Source of the DNA: a virus
Virus record (IMG/VR): IMGVR_UViG_3300005663_000004
Location: 19,546-83,545 of that record
DNA length: 64,000 bases
Strand: one strand, 5' to 3'
Made by a program: the position numbers and the translations under genes. This document shows positions 16,986-26,786 of this stretch, piece after piece (within the stretch, counting starts at the first letter, position 1; the number at the start of each line of letters is the position of its first letter). Below the pieces are notes generated by a model. The model was not told the DNA's origin and did not search any database. It saw nothing but the letters and a program-made list of their open reading frames with translations.

Positions 16986-18993
16986 TTTTGTTCCCTCCAC
17001 CGAGGAATGTGTCCATTAGGGCATCGCCCATGTCCTGGACAACACCTGCCCCGACGCTTTCTTGGTCGGCCTTTTCCTTCGCCGCTACAGTAGCATTAGG
17101 ATCAACGGTTTTTGGATCGGTCGACGGACGAGTAAGCGATGCGCGAGTCGATTGATTCCGTCGCAGCGCCTGTACCTCAAATGAGACGGAGGCGAGTTGG
17201 TCAGACATCTCTTTCACCAAGCCGGCTAGAGCTTCCTGCCCTTCGTCAGCAGTGAAATTCGGTGGATCGGAGGCGACTTCTTTGGCCTTTTTCTTGGCCT
17301 TGCCGTCCTTACCATCCTCGTCGTCTTCGTCTTCCTCTTCATCTTCCTGTTTCTTCTTCTTGGCCTTCTCAGCCAAGGAGAGGAAGGCTACCTTGAGTTC
17401 ACAGTCTGGCAGGTCACCCATCGCCTTTATGAACAAGTCATTTGGGTCAGGTTCCTGGGTGTCTTCCTTCTCCTCCTGGTCGGGAATGTGTGACACGAAG
17501 ACAGCAGCACTCTTGAGTATCTGCTTGTGATCTTCGTTTTCCTCCGCGTCGACCATCATCAAGAGCTCTTTCACCAGGTTATCTCGTGAGATCTCCTCGT
17601 CCTTGAAGATGGCATCCGGCTCGACTGACTTAGCATTGATTCCATCCGCCTGAGAGACTGCTTTCGTGGCCAGTTCATCGCCGAGCAGCTCTCGGAGAAT
17701 GGCAATCTTGTGTTGCAACATTTCTGGTTCTCCTTCAGTAGTGATCCGAGAGAAGACATTCGCAGACTGCTGGACAGGAAGTAATGATCTCTCTAGGATC
17801 GCAATGCTGTGATAAACGTTATTGACTCTTTTTCCTCGCACATCGACGTTGCGTTCCTTATCTGTTGGGTCAGAAAGGAATGCAATGCTGATCGCCCATC
17901 TTTCAGGGTGCCTCGATGTTTCTTTCCTGGCCTGCTGGCTAACTGCATCGTTGTACCACAGGCCGGATTCTATCAGACACAACCCATCGTGCATCGCAAA
18001 GTCGCAGTTGCCGAAGTCGACACCCCTCACGTGCCAAAAACGCAGTGGACCACGGTCTTTGACCACACTGTCTGCAGACCTCTCCAATGCCTTGGAGGAT
18101 ACGATGTCAAACTCACGGTCCATGAAAGCAGTGGACGAAATCGATACCCAACGATATTGTCCATCATGCTGCTTTGTGGTGAAGAACACGTTCTGCCCCT
18201 TGGTGATCGCAGGCTCTGGTGCTAACTCCTTCGTCAGCATCTGCCCCAACGAGGACCACACCTGGGAGAACTTATCCTTCCAACTCTTCGGCTTTGCTCG
18301 CGTTCCCATGAGAGGTGCTCCACAATCGGGGCAGACCTTGTCTACACAAGCTGCACCCTTCGAGTGGTCTCCGGAGTAGCCGCACTCCTTGCAAACACAG
18401 GTGCCTACTCCATCCTCTAGGACCGCTTTCTCTTGCCCTCCTGATTTTATATCCAACAGAGCAGGGGCTGGAAGAACACTGGTCCCGTCTGATTTCCGCG
18501 TCTCCTCGGTCACCGACGCTCCCTCTTCCTGCTCAGAAAGAACTTTGTCCACAGACAGGTTTACTTGCCTGTGCGAATGCTCCATGCCCCATCCCTTGTG
18601 TGTTTTCCCCGCAAGGTAGGTTGCAATCTTGTCCCACGTTTCCGGAGTTATCTCTGCTACCTCGTCAAGCCATACCAAAGGAGATCCTAAGGCATTCTCC
18701 TTTTTCACAGGCCATGACACCACACCAACTCGCGGAAGCTGCAGGTGATGCTGCACGGAACCGTCTTTGGGGATAGCACCCGTGTTCATCCCAAGTCGCC
18801 ATGCGAGATCCGCGACCAGTTGAACAAGGAGGTCCTTCTGCCTACGCTCCTCAGAAGACTCAATCGCACCTATTTGCGCCACTGCGGCCTCCCTACTATC
18901 GTGACATCCCATTGACTTCCCTGCGGCTGTTCCGTCTGGGGACTTCTTGAACACACAATGCTGTCCGCCTTGCATAACGATGGTGTATGGCAT
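16978..18993 (-). CDS. Fused prohead protease and scaffold protein
   Basis: 671 aa. N-terminal 1-70 small domain (GQHCVFKKSPDGTAAGKSMG). A four-cysteine zinc ribbon sits near 200-230 (CKECG...CPDCG). The protease region (about 270-420) has STAFMDREFDIVSSKAL, HDGLCLIESGLWYND and WAISIAFLSDP, resembling XkdF/phage serine proteases of the prohead. The C-terminal third is highly charged with KKKQEDEEEDEDDEDGKDG and a coiled coil, as expected of a scaffold. It lies immediately before the capsid gene and overlaps its start. Catalytic residues are not certain. Confidence 0.75.
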   Translation of the reverse strand: MPYTIVMQGGQHCVFKKSPDGTAAGKSMGCHDSREAAVAQIGAIESSEERRQKDLLVQLVADLAWRLGMNTGAIPKDGSVQHHLQLPRVGVVSWPVKKENALGSPLVWLDEVAEITPETWDKIATYLAGKTHKGWGMEHSHRQVNLSVDKVLSEQEEGASVTEETRKSDGTSVLPAPALLDIKSGGQEKAVLEDGVGTCVCKECGYSGDHSKGAACVDKVCPDCGAPLMGTRAKPKSWKDKFSQVWSSLGQMLTKELAPEPAITKGQNVFFTTKQHDGQYRWVSISSTAFMDREFDIVSSKALERSADSVVKDRGPLRFWHVRGVDFGNCDFAMHDGLCLIESGLWYNDAVSQQARKETSRHPERWAISIAFLSDPTDKERNVDVRGKRVNNVYHSIAILERSLLPVQQSANVFSRITTEGEPEMLQHKIAILRELLGDELATKAVSQADGINAKSVEPDAIFKDEEISRDNLVKELLMMVDAEENEDHKQILKSAAVFVSHIPDQEEKEDTQEPDPNDLFIKAMGDLPDCELKVAFLSLAEKAKKKKQEDEEEDEDDEDGKDGKAKKKAKEVASDPPNFTADEGQEALAGLVKEMSDQLASVSFEVQALRRNQSTRASLTRPSTDPKTVDPNATVAAKEKADQESVGAGVVQDMGDALMDTFLGGGNKSG

Positions 18994-19679
18994 TATGTCG
19001 TTACTATCGCAACGGTCGGCTTCGGTCCAGCTCCGCCTTTAGCGATCGCGGCCTGAAGAACAGGCCCGATTTCTCTTGCCATTTTCTTCTGCATTTCAAG
19101 AGCGATAGAGGCAGAGAATCCACGAGGCTCAACACCAGGATGCTTGACCCTCTCGTACTTCTTTACGTAGTTCCCTGTCCTGTCCCGCTTTCGTGTATTC
19201 AATCCGGGGAAAGACATGAGGAAGCTAGGAGCCGTTTTCGGCGCATAGGGATTGGACCAGAAGAGAAATCCTCCCTCTTCCTTCGGGCCAATCCAGTGTT
19301 CCCCAGTGCCATAGTCGATCAGTGTGTATAAGGCAGCAAGATCCATTTCTTTCGAGCCACCAGGGCTGGGCTGAGTTGGACTTAGACCGGCCAAAACAAG
19401 CATGTCACCAGAAGCAAGAAAGCTTTGCTTGATGACCTTGAATCTTGGATGCCTTTTCCACGAAAGAACCGTCTGCCTATACAAATCGGATCCCGAGGAT
19501 CCCACTCTCCCTAGCCAGTTAAGAATTTCCAGGCGAACATCTTGAAGCGTCCACAAATCAGGAAAGACAGGGAGAAGACCATACAGCTCGCCACCGGGTG
19601 TTACTGAGCCAGCAGCAAATGCTGTTGATCGAAAATGCGGGTCTGCTCCGCGAACCGATCCTGTATCCTGGCTAGCCAA
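18993..19679 (-). CDS. HK97 gp10-like / minor head protein
   Basis: 228 aa from TTG 19679 (AGAGGT 6 nt upstream; a longer TTG start at 19700 exists). The central YGTGEHWIG and the C-terminal KHPGVEPRGFSASIALEMQ match the pattern of HK97 gp10-like head-tail proteins. Overlaps the portal 3' end and abuts the protease start. Likely a head-completion or tail-attachment component. Its position before the protease is unusual for gp10 families. Confidence 0.6.
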   Translation of the reverse strand: MASQDTGSVRGADPHFRSTAFAAGSVTPGGELYGLLPVFPDLWTLQDVRLEILNWLGRVGSSGSDLYRQTVLSWKRHPRFKVIKQSFLASGDMLVLAGLSPTQPSPGGSKEMDLAALYTLIDYGTGEHWIGPKEEGGFLFWSNPYAPKTAPSFLMSFPGLNTRKRDRTGNYVKKYERVKHPGVEPRGFSASIALEMQKKMAREIGPVLQAAIAKGGAGPKPTVAIVTT

Positions 19680-21021
19680 GGTGGTACCTCTGCATAACAA
19701 CCTGCATGGCTGATCTCATCTCTTGTAGAGATCGAACGATATGAGTGACCCTTTCCTCTTCTTCATCTCTTGGATCGGCTATCGTCGCCTGAGCCAAGAA
19801 GGACTCGGGAGCGTCGCCCTCAGTAACTGCAAGTTCTAATGCCTGTTGCGGCGTGATTTCTTGCGAAGTTACTCTCAGCGCACGCTCCCGTGCCCTGGCG
19901 TGGGAAAGCTCAACTCTCTCACGTTCTGCCGCAGGATCAGTCGAAGTAAACTGAAACTCAAGCGACTGCGGCAGAACAAAGTGGTTGAAGCCAAACTCAA
20001 ACTGCTGAATAATAACGCCAGGTCCCTTTCCCCTCGCCTTCGCCGCCATCGTTTCAACTTGTGAAGCGGAACCCAGGTTTCCCCCCGGCAAAGGAGCGAA
20101 CTCCGAGTAGTCTGTACCAAAGCCAAGCGCCAAAGTGGCGATGTACCACTTCAGAAGAATATCTTCGTTGAATCCATCAGGCAGGCCGGCTAGTTCAATA
20201 AGCTTTGCGTCCAATGGAACACCGGGGTCAGGACCAGCCAAAATGACGGGACCCGTGTAGAGAGTCCTTCCCCGATGCTCTATCTCCGCCTCCATCGACC
20301 GTGTGATCGCTTCCTCTACAGCACCCCGCCGAATTCCCTGAACAAAGAGGATGCCAGGAACACGCTTTCCAGATAGCTTCTGTCTTTTGTAAACGCTCAG
20401 TGCCTTCAGTGTCTGAGCCGCTCGCAGGATTCTCGATATGGCACAGAATCCGATACCGACATGTTTTTCCCGTGAGGAGGGCATGTCCACCATTGGAATG
20501 ACATCATACCACTGCAGCTTATGAACATTGTCACGCACATCATAGTAGTCGACAGGCTGCACAGGGTCCCCTGTACGAACGCATCTCTGTGAATCCAGCT
20601 GGGCAACGCCCTGGGCAGCTGTGTGCTTACCGGATCCGGGCTGTCTCAGCAGCTCAATGAATGCCCCATTGTCTTGCGTAAACAAATCCTGTGCAAGGGC
20701 GAAGACGAAATGTATCCAGCCATTCCCCAAATCTGCTGATTGGAGAATGGTATTCCACCGATTCACTGCCTTTCGCGGACCAGTGAGCTTGTAGTCCAAA
20801 GCCGCGATCTTGGCACACATGGAATACACCGCGCCGGCCACGATTGGCTCTTCTCTCCAGATCCTATCCAAGTACACATCTCTCTGTGGAGTAGGCCACG
20901 TAGGGGTATCGTCGGCCAAAGCAGAAAGATAGAAGACCAAGGGAGAAAGAGCGCTTGCCTCTTGCTCAGCCCTGTTTTGAATGGACAGATCCACTTGGAC
21001 CTGTGGATCGACGATACCCAT
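19672..21021 (-). CDS. Portal protein
   Basis: 449 aa, immediately downstream of the large terminase. Portal-like features: an N-terminal region with WREEPIVAGAVYSMCAKIAAL, a central VGIGFCAISRILRAAQTLKAL stem-like helix, and a C-terminal helical region with ARARERALRVTSQEITPQQALEL. It forms the dodecameric ring for DNA entry and exit. Family by order and architecture. Confidence 0.85.
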   Translation of the reverse strand: MGIVDPQVQVDLSIQNRAEQEASALSPLVFYLSALADDTPTWPTPQRDVYLDRIWREEPIVAGAVYSMCAKIAALDYKLTGPRKAVNRWNTILQSADLGNGWIHFVFALAQDLFTQDNGAFIELLRQPGSGKHTAAQGVAQLDSQRCVRTGDPVQPVDYYDVRDNVHKLQWYDVIPMVDMPSSREKHVGIGFCAISRILRAAQTLKALSVYKRQKLSGKRVPGILFVQGIRRGAVEEAITRSMEAEIEHRGRTLYTGPVILAGPDPGVPLDAKLIELAGLPDGFNEDILLKWYIATLALGFGTDYSEFAPLPGGNLGSASQVETMAAKARGKGPGVIIQQFEFGFNHFVLPQSLEFQFTSTDPAAERERVELSHARARERALRVTSQEITPQQALELAVTEGDAPESFLAQATIADPRDEEEERVTHIVRSLQEMRSAMQVVMQRYHLG

Positions 21022-21030
21022 GAATGTCTC

Positions 21031-22404
21031 CTACATACCTGTCCAGATGCTGGCATAGTATTGCTGCAAGGAAGCTGGATGTGCAGCACGCTCGGCTGCT
21101 TCGTCCATCATTCTCTTGTCATGAGCTCTTTGAGCAAGAACAGCGTCAGGATCAGCTTCCTCTCCCCAAATATCTTCCCTGTCCTTAAACCAAAGACCGT
21201 ATCTTAGAGCATCTGCTGCATTGTCGGACGCTTTGATCGGTTTCTTCGTGGCGGAGTCCCTCACATACCCAGGGATCTCTTTCAAGGAGAACTCACAGCG
21301 TGGATGCCAGCGAACGTGCGCAACACCTGCAGCGTTGCGGATCCACGAGGCCGTCCTCTTTATTCCTTCCTCCACACTGTGCGTCGCCTTGATAGTATCA
21401 ATGTTCTTGTTCCATAATCGCGATCGCAGCTCCGCTGCTGAGGAGTCCACGTAAGCTAAACCCGGAAGAGGCCATGGACGATCAAGTGCATTATCGATGG
21501 AGATCTCTGGCAGCTCATACGTTGCTACATACTCGTCGAAAACATTGATAAAAGGAGGAATGATTTGCGCCATTAGGATGACTCTCGGGTGCCCTACGGT
21601 GAAGCCATCATCCACCCACCACTCAATAGGGACCCCAGAAAAGTAATCTGCTTTCTCTGTGACGTTTCTACCGGAAGGCTCGAAATCATCCCAAATGGCC
21701 CCATCCAAGGAAACAAACCCGCCAAGCAGCTCTTGCTCCCGCATCTTCCCTGTATACAGTCCCATGAGTGTCGCATAGTAGAAGGGATCGACATGCTGCT
21801 TGTTGTCTTCCGTAGTGACATGGAAATAGTCAACGACCTTCCCCTTGTATCCCAGCTCGTAAAGAATCTTTAGGACATCCTCATCAAAGATACCCTTAAC
21901 GAAGACATCGTATAGCCAATGAGCAATACCTGCGGGGGTTGTCGTGACCCACAGTTGGGGGTTAAGTCCAACGCGTATTCGAGCTGCAAGGATGTTGAAG
22001 GCTAAGCGAGTTCGCTTCCGTCCTCCCTCATCGAACCAAGCCCAATTAACATTTGGCCCTGCCCATCCCTTCTCTTTCTCAATTCCTCCGTAGTAGACCA
22101 AGACCTCCTTTCCCCGAATGTTGAAAGTCATGATCTTCTTTTGGGTATGTGGGTGGTCCAGGTGTGCATTTGTACACAAAGACATTGGTGCCCACTTCAG
22201 AAACTCGGGAAAAGTGGACTTATACAGCTGGGGAAAATCGGGAGCAACGATGATCCCATCCTCCCCCTCACTGATCTTCTTGACCGCCTTCACAGCTCCA
22301 GCAGCAGTCTTACCACTCCCAACTCCTCCCATCAATCCTATGTATCTTGCTAGAGACAGTAGGAATTGCGATTGTGGAATTGAGGCGACAAATCGCTTAG
22401 GCAT
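21031..22404 (-). CDS. terL: Terminase large subunit
   Basis: 457 aa. ATPase: Walker A GGVGSGKT near residue 27, Walker B WAWFDEG near residue 125, and VTTTPAG coupling motif. The RNase H-like nuclease has acidic clusters WVDDGF, AYVDSSAAEL and DNAADALRYG. Drives DNA packaging through the portal and cuts concatemers. The small subunit lies about 5 kb upstream with virion genes in between, an unusual separation. Confidence 0.95.
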   Translation of the reverse strand: MPKRFVASIPQSQFLLSLARYIGLMGGVGSGKTAAGAVKAVKKISEGEDGIIVAPDFPQLYKSTFPEFLKWAPMSLCTNAHLDHPHTQKKIMTFNIRGKEVLVYYGGIEKEKGWAGPNVNWAWFDEGGRKRTRLAFNILAARIRVGLNPQLWVTTTPAGIAHWLYDVFVKGIFDEDVLKILYELGYKGKVVDYFHVTTEDNKQHVDPFYYATLMGLYTGKMREQELLGGFVSLDGAIWDDFEPSGRNVTEKADYFSGVPIEWWVDDGFTVGHPRVILMAQIIPPFINVFDEYVATYELPEISIDNALDRPWPLPGLAYVDSSAAELRSRLWNKNIDTIKATHSVEEGIKRTASWIRNAAGVAHVRWHPRCEFSLKEIPGYVRDSATKKPIKASDNAADALRYGLWFKDREDIWGEEADPDAVLAQRAHDKRMMDEAAERAAHPASLQQYYASIWTGM

Positions 22405-22416
22405 TGTCTACTTATG

Positions 22417-22743
22417 TTAAAGGTTCACGTTCTGCGGAAAGCCGCCGGGCAGCAACGCGAGCATCTGCGTGTTGGCATCATCAGCCTCATCAATGCCCCA
22501 GCCCTCAGCGATGCGCCGGAACTCGTCTACCAGAGCGGTCAACTTCTCGCCATCTGACCATGTGGGGTGCTCCGTGATGCTCAGCACCGTCCCGCCATCC
22601 ATCACCATCGTGCGATGTCCGTTAGGCACTAGCTCCCACACGGCGGGATCTTCCGAAACAAGCTTCTGAATCTGGCACATTAGGTGGATATTCCCATCCG
22701 CCGCTGCCTCGCTTTTTGTAATGTGTGCTCTATAGGTTGCCAT
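22417..22743 (-). CDS. Small protein between virion and terminase genes
   Basis: 108 aa from ATG 22743, which overlaps the preceding stop (TAATG); a longer frame to 22896 lies inside the upstream gene and is not used. Acidic, predicted alpha/beta; segments MVMDGGTVLSITEHPTW and RRIAEGWGIDEADD. No family recognised. Possibly a virion accessory protein. Confidence 0.7.
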   Translation of the reverse strand: MATYRAHITKSEAAADGNIHLMCQIQKLVSEDPAVWELVPNGHRTMVMDGGTVLSITEHPTWSDGEKLTALVDEFRRIAEGWGIDEADDANTQMLALLPGGFPQNVNL

Positions 22744-25220
22744 TACGGCTCCTTGATCACGGTGTCTATGTTCGTGCCGCCGCTGTTGAGCAGACCCCAG
22801 TAGAGGATCGTCGGCAGCACGGCAAAGTTCACTGGCTGATTGATCGTCGCTACTGGAATCCCAGCCACTGAGAGTTGCATGAAATGGCCGCGCCAATACA
22901 GCTCCAAGAACAGTTCGTCATCTGCGGCCCATGCTCCAGCAGCAGCCCAGTTGACGGTTTGCGCGCCGCCGCCATCATCGAATCGCGTGTCTACTGTGTT
23001 GAGCACCGTCGCTCGTACCCGTGCATAGTTGGCTGCTGCGCCAAAGGCGTCTAGCAACGTGACCTCGGCGCCTTCCCAGAATGCCACCAGGTTGGCTGGC
23101 ACATGTCTTAGTCTACCCCGCCACACGATATGCCCGCTTCGCGCTTTGAGCCGGTTAAGCACGGGCTGCGTCAAGGCGTCGTAGCCGTCTACCCGAATGC
23201 CGCCTGATTCGAGGCTGTTTGCTTCGCTGGCGGGTGTCACCGTGAGGGCGACATCGTCTAGAGCGACCAAGTAGGCATCATCAGCATACCCAACTCCTGC
23301 GGTTTCCGCCTTGATAAGGGGACGCAGGTTATTGAACACGGATCGGAATATCGCACGCGTATCAGACCAAGCCGCAGCCGCTGTTGAAAGATAGGAAAAC
23401 AATGTTGTGGAATTCTGCAATAGCCCGCGGCTCGATGCCCAAGCCCCTATTCGTAACTGCCCAGACGAAGCATATGCCCATGTTCCCAGCATATAGAATT
23501 GCCCACCAGCTACACCAGCATCAACATAAAGTCCCTCGCCTATCACGGCACCGCCAAGGAACTCTATACACTCACGTCCGCTATGAATGATTCCCGCACC
23601 AGCGGTACTGGCTTGCGCATCACCGGGATCAAGTCCTTGATTTACCCACCCGTCTGGTATCCAAGGATTCCCCGCGCCCGTTTCGAGCGACGGGTTGTCG
23701 ATCAGGTTCTCTTGGACCTCGCACTGATGAACATAAAGTGTACCTGCGTTGTTGGCCGACAGCACTTTAACGGAGATACTCACGCAGTCTGCGCCAACAC
23801 CGTTGCGCGCTATCGTGGGTAGTTCGAAGCAGAACGTCTCCGCCCAGGGATGCCGAATCGCCAAATCCCATGTGATCGTAAACGTATCGCCGGTATCCCA
23901 ATCATCATCCCCGCCGCCAGCGAGAGCAGCCGTGATTGTTAGCCCATCCCCACTGATAGCTGTGATTGTCCCGCTACTACCGTCCGCCGTATTATTGATC
24001 GTCGCGCCCATCAAAGACTGTGGGAAATGACCCGTCGCATCTGTGAGCGTTGCGGAGCCATTTGCTCCTGTATGTGTGCCCGTATATGTTGGTCCATCGA
24101 ATACAACAATGTCTGCGCCGTTGGTTTCGTCGTGTATCGTGATCCTCGGATGCACAGTGCCGTCAGAATGGACAACAGCACGCACGACGTAGTTCTCGCC
24201 AGCATCTAGGCCCGCAAGCGTCTGCGTGATCCCCTCATCCGCTGCGTCTACAGTGATTTGGTACCCGCCGGCCCCAAAGAGCTGATTAGCTGCGACAGCA
24301 ATGTCAGCAGGGCCTGCGGAGGGTGTGCCCTCAGTCCCCCACGCACTCGCGCCGTAGGTCGTTTCCATCCAGGAATCGTCGAGCACCGCGCTTGAATGAG
24401 GATGCGACCACGCTTCGCCTGCGCCGGTGACGAGAGCGCCGGTGCTGCTGTCAGTGGGCATGGCGAACACCACGTCCCAGCTACCCGTCGTCAGCGTCGG
24501 GTCTGCGCCTGCGCCAGCGGCGTAGATGGCGGCAAGCTCATCTCCATTTCCGACGTCGGTGCCGTATGCGCCATCCCACAAGACACGGCGGTAGATCGTC
24601 AAGCCCTCGATGATTGCGTTGGCGGAATTGACCGGAATCTGAGTGGACCCAATGTAGGCCGGAGTGGCTGGCTGACCCAAAAAGGGCAGGTTTGCGTCCC
24701 GTCCGAAGCTATGGACATCATCAATAGAAATAGAAATTCTATTCGCGCCGTCTAGTGTGTTGGTCGCATCCCAACGGGCCACGATACAGTATGTGGTGCC
24801 AGCAGTCCATGCCGAAACGTCCACAGAATGTAGCGGCCCCGTGATATTGGCTATCCGTAGCCCCAGGAGCCCGGCGGCGGTCTTGTCCAGGCTCATCCAG
24901 TTGGTAGCCCACGGGCTTAACGCATGAACAAGGCCGTCGTCACCATCCCATTCGGGCGTAACCCAAAACACAATAGAGCCCTGCGTTTGGTCAAAGTTGG
25001 CGTACCACGTAGGGGCGACAACGCCAGCACCACGCGAGAACCTCGCGCTGTCCGGCGTCCCGCTCCCGTCCCATGCGCCCTGCATGATAGGCGCTGCCGC
25101 AAACGGCCCCGGCCCTTCCCGCTTCGCCATGCCAGGCGTGAAAGTGTGCTCGTGGTCGAGATATTGGAGAGGCGACCGAACAGGCCGCATCCTATGTCGA
25201 GCTCTAGTTCTTACACTCAT
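22743..25220 (-). CDS. Large virion protein with LamG/concanavalin-like and CBM-like domains
   Basis: 825 aa, Ala/Gly/Thr/Trp-rich beta protein. Residues about 60-220 resemble a LamG/jelly-roll domain (GSIVFWVTPEW, TTYCIVARWDATN, RISISIDDVHSF). About 560-690 resembles a carbohydrate-binding module (NPSLETGAGNPWIPDGW). About 690-825 is another jelly roll (GHIVWRGRLRHV, ELFLELYWRGHFMQLSVAG). Likely a head or tail decoration or adhesin that binds host polysaccharide. Overlaps the upstream gene by 4 nt. Confidence 0.72.
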   Translation of the reverse strand: MSVRTRARHRMRPVRSPLQYLDHEHTFTPGMAKREGPGPFAAAPIMQGAWDGSGTPDSARFSRGAGVVAPTWYANFDQTQGSIVFWVTPEWDGDDGLVHALSPWATNWMSLDKTAAGLLGLRIANITGPLHSVDVSAWTAGTTYCIVARWDATNTLDGANRISISIDDVHSFGRDANLPFLGQPATPAYIGSTQIPVNSANAIIEGLTIYRRVLWDGAYGTDVGNGDELAAIYAAGAGADPTLTTGSWDVVFAMPTDSSTGALVTGAGEAWSHPHSSAVLDDSWMETTYGASAWGTEGTPSAGPADIAVAANQLFGAGGYQITVDAADEGITQTLAGLDAGENYVVRAVVHSDGTVHPRITIHDETNGADIVVFDGPTYTGTHTGANGSATLTDATGHFPQSLMGATINNTADGSSGTITAISGDGLTITAALAGGGDDDWDTGDTFTITWDLAIRHPWAETFCFELPTIARNGVGADCVSISVKVLSANNAGTLYVHQCEVQENLIDNPSLETGAGNPWIPDGWVNQGLDPGDAQASTAGAGIIHSGRECIEFLGGAVIGEGLYVDAGVAGGQFYMLGTWAYASSGQLRIGAWASSRGLLQNSTTLFSYLSTAAAAWSDTRAIFRSVFNNLRPLIKAETAGVGYADDAYLVALDDVALTVTPASEANSLESGGIRVDGYDALTQPVLNRLKARSGHIVWRGRLRHVPANLVAFWEGAEVTLLDAFGAAANYARVRATVLNTVDTRFDDGGGAQTVNWAAAGAWAADDELFLELYWRGHFMQLSVAGIPVATINQPVNFAVLPTILYWGLLNSGGTNIDTVIKEP

Positions 25221-25738
25221 GACTTTAGCTCGTACACCATGTCTCTTTCAGCTACTTGTAACACATTCACCCCAGCCAACTGACTCCAAAATCTCACGAA
25301 GCGACAGGCATATACCTCGGGTGGGAATGAGTGACACTCGCTCGTCACCGCGCCCACCGTACTCTGCACCCGGTTGCCGTTGTCGTCGTAGAGGATCATA
25401 TACGTTCCGCCGACTGTCGGCGCGACCTTGAATCCAATGTCGGCATTTGTCCATGCCGCTGGGATATAGACATTGCCACCCGAGTAGGCTTGCATATCGA
25501 ATGGGTCCGTCTGGAAGGCACCGGCTAGGAAAGTTACCAAGTCCGTGACGCTGTCCCGTAGAATCTCCGACGAAACTCCGGCCACGATATCTACCGGCAC
25601 AGGATTCCCGGCTGCTACATCTACATCCCCAACCTGCAAGTTAGCATCGACCGGAATTCGTGCGCCAGCGCCACCTGCTAAGTCTATACTCTCAATAGAA
25701 ACAGGTGTTGAGTATCCACCTTGTACTTTTCTGGCCAT
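25217..25738 (-). CDS. Virion-associated protein, unknown
   Basis: 173 aa. The N-terminal half has repeated short beta strands (IPVDANLQVGDVDVAAGNPVPVDI). The C-terminal half (TYMILYDDNGNRVQSTVG, VYACRFVRFWSQLAGVNV) resembles discoidin-like virion proteins. Precedes and overlaps the lectin-like gene, so the two may form one appendage. Confidence 0.65.
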   Translation of the reverse strand: MARKVQGGYSTPVSIESIDLAGGAGARIPVDANLQVGDVDVAAGNPVPVDIVAGVSSEILRDSVTDLVTFLAGAFQTDPFDMQAYSGGNVYIPAAWTNADIGFKVAPTVGGTYMILYDDNGNRVQSTVGAVTSECHSFPPEVYACRFVRFWSQLAGVNVLQVAERDMVYELKS

Positions 25739-25747
25739 TGGAATCTC

Positions 25748-26668
25748 CTATCTCAGATACTCTACAGCTACATCGCAAGGATGTGAAGCGGGACTCATGT
25801 ACAAGGCATCGTTTTCGAACCACTGAAACTTCCACCTGTGAATTGTTTCATCAGGCATATGGATGACGATCAAAAAGTCTGGAGCTGTAGAACGCCCATT
25901 CCCATCCTTGTCTGCAGCGATCTCGAAGCAAGTTCCGGGCTCATACTCATTCGCAATAAGGGCATGCTGCATAATAATAGGGAGGAGGTCAGAGGGAACT
26001 GTTATGCGATTGATAGGTGAGATAGGAGCACTGGTGGCTCGAGGAGTGGGTGAAGGTTGCGGAGTTGGAGTAACAGGCTCTTTGCACCAAGTAGGTTTGC
26101 CTTCCCAGCCGTCTGAAGACATGATGGCATAGCCTACAGAGGGTCCCCGTGCTTCAAGCATGATGTATTGTGCGCCGTAGGTCTTCAACGAGTACCGTCC
26201 TAAACCGTCTACTAACGCCTGATCGAGCATCCCACCAAGAAAGTCATCTCGAATCTCAGACCAAATGGAGAAGGTCATGCTCGAAGGCCAGGGACCCTTT
26301 AATCGATGAGCCACAACCGTGATAGGATTTGCACTCGTGCGAGAGACAAAAGAGAACTCTATTTTCGACGCCGGCTCATCTAATGCTAGAAAAGCAAAAT
26401 CGGCCCCTGTACGAATCCACATCCTTGGTTCATCGTCATAACTTTCAGCCGGAAACCAAGCACGAACATGTGTGTCTCTAAGACCTCCGGTCGTAGAGCA
26501 GGGCTGGGACTGCCCCACGACCTTTGGTCCAAGCAGAAGGCACATGCCGATAGTGATCAAGAAGGGTCTGAGGAGTCTTCGCCTGATTCCGAAGATCTTT
26601 CGTCTGTCAGAGCGCTGTCCATATCCAATATGGCGTGAGCAAATGCGCACAGTATCTTTTCTCTCCAT
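25748..26668 (-). CDS. Exported protein with Pro/Thr linker
   Basis: 306 aa (or from GTG 26650, preceded by GGAGAG). A basic stretch RRRLLRP and a hydrophobic segment FLITIGMCLLLGP form a signal anchor or signal peptide at residues 31-50. A Trp-rich beta domain follows, then the linker TPTPQPSPTPRATSAP and a C-terminal domain with DKDGNG. Pro-Thr linkers are frequent in exported proteins of some bacteria such as Chloroflexota. It lies after the holin-like gene, so a lysis or surface role is possible. The exact start is uncertain. Confidence 0.65.
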   Translation of the reverse strand: MERKDTVRICSRHIGYGQRSDRRKIFGIRRRLLRPFLITIGMCLLLGPKVVGQSQPCSTTGGLRDTHVRAWFPAESYDDEPRMWIRTGADFAFLALDEPASKIEFSFVSRTSANPITVVAHRLKGPWPSSMTFSIWSEIRDDFLGGMLDQALVDGLGRYSLKTYGAQYIMLEARGPSVGYAIMSSDGWEGKPTWCKEPVTPTPQPSPTPRATSAPISPINRITVPSDLLPIIMQHALIANEYEPGTCFEIAADKDGNGRSTAPDFLIVIHMPDETIHRWKFQWFENDALYMSPASHPCDVAVEYLR

Positions 26669-26786
26669 AGTTGGCCGGGCGTGGGCAGCTTTACCTGTTC
26701 TCGAACCCGCTTAGCGAAACAGCGTAGAAAAAGGCGAAGGAGAGGACGGCTGTCCAGTTCCTGCAGTGCAGACGAGATTTCCAATA

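Noticed and set aside
26557-26784. 75-aa minus-strand frame overlapping the exported protein
   Set aside because: Starts at TTG without a ribosome site and overlaps the better-supported 306-aa gene. An Rz1-like overlapping gene is not excluded but lacks support.
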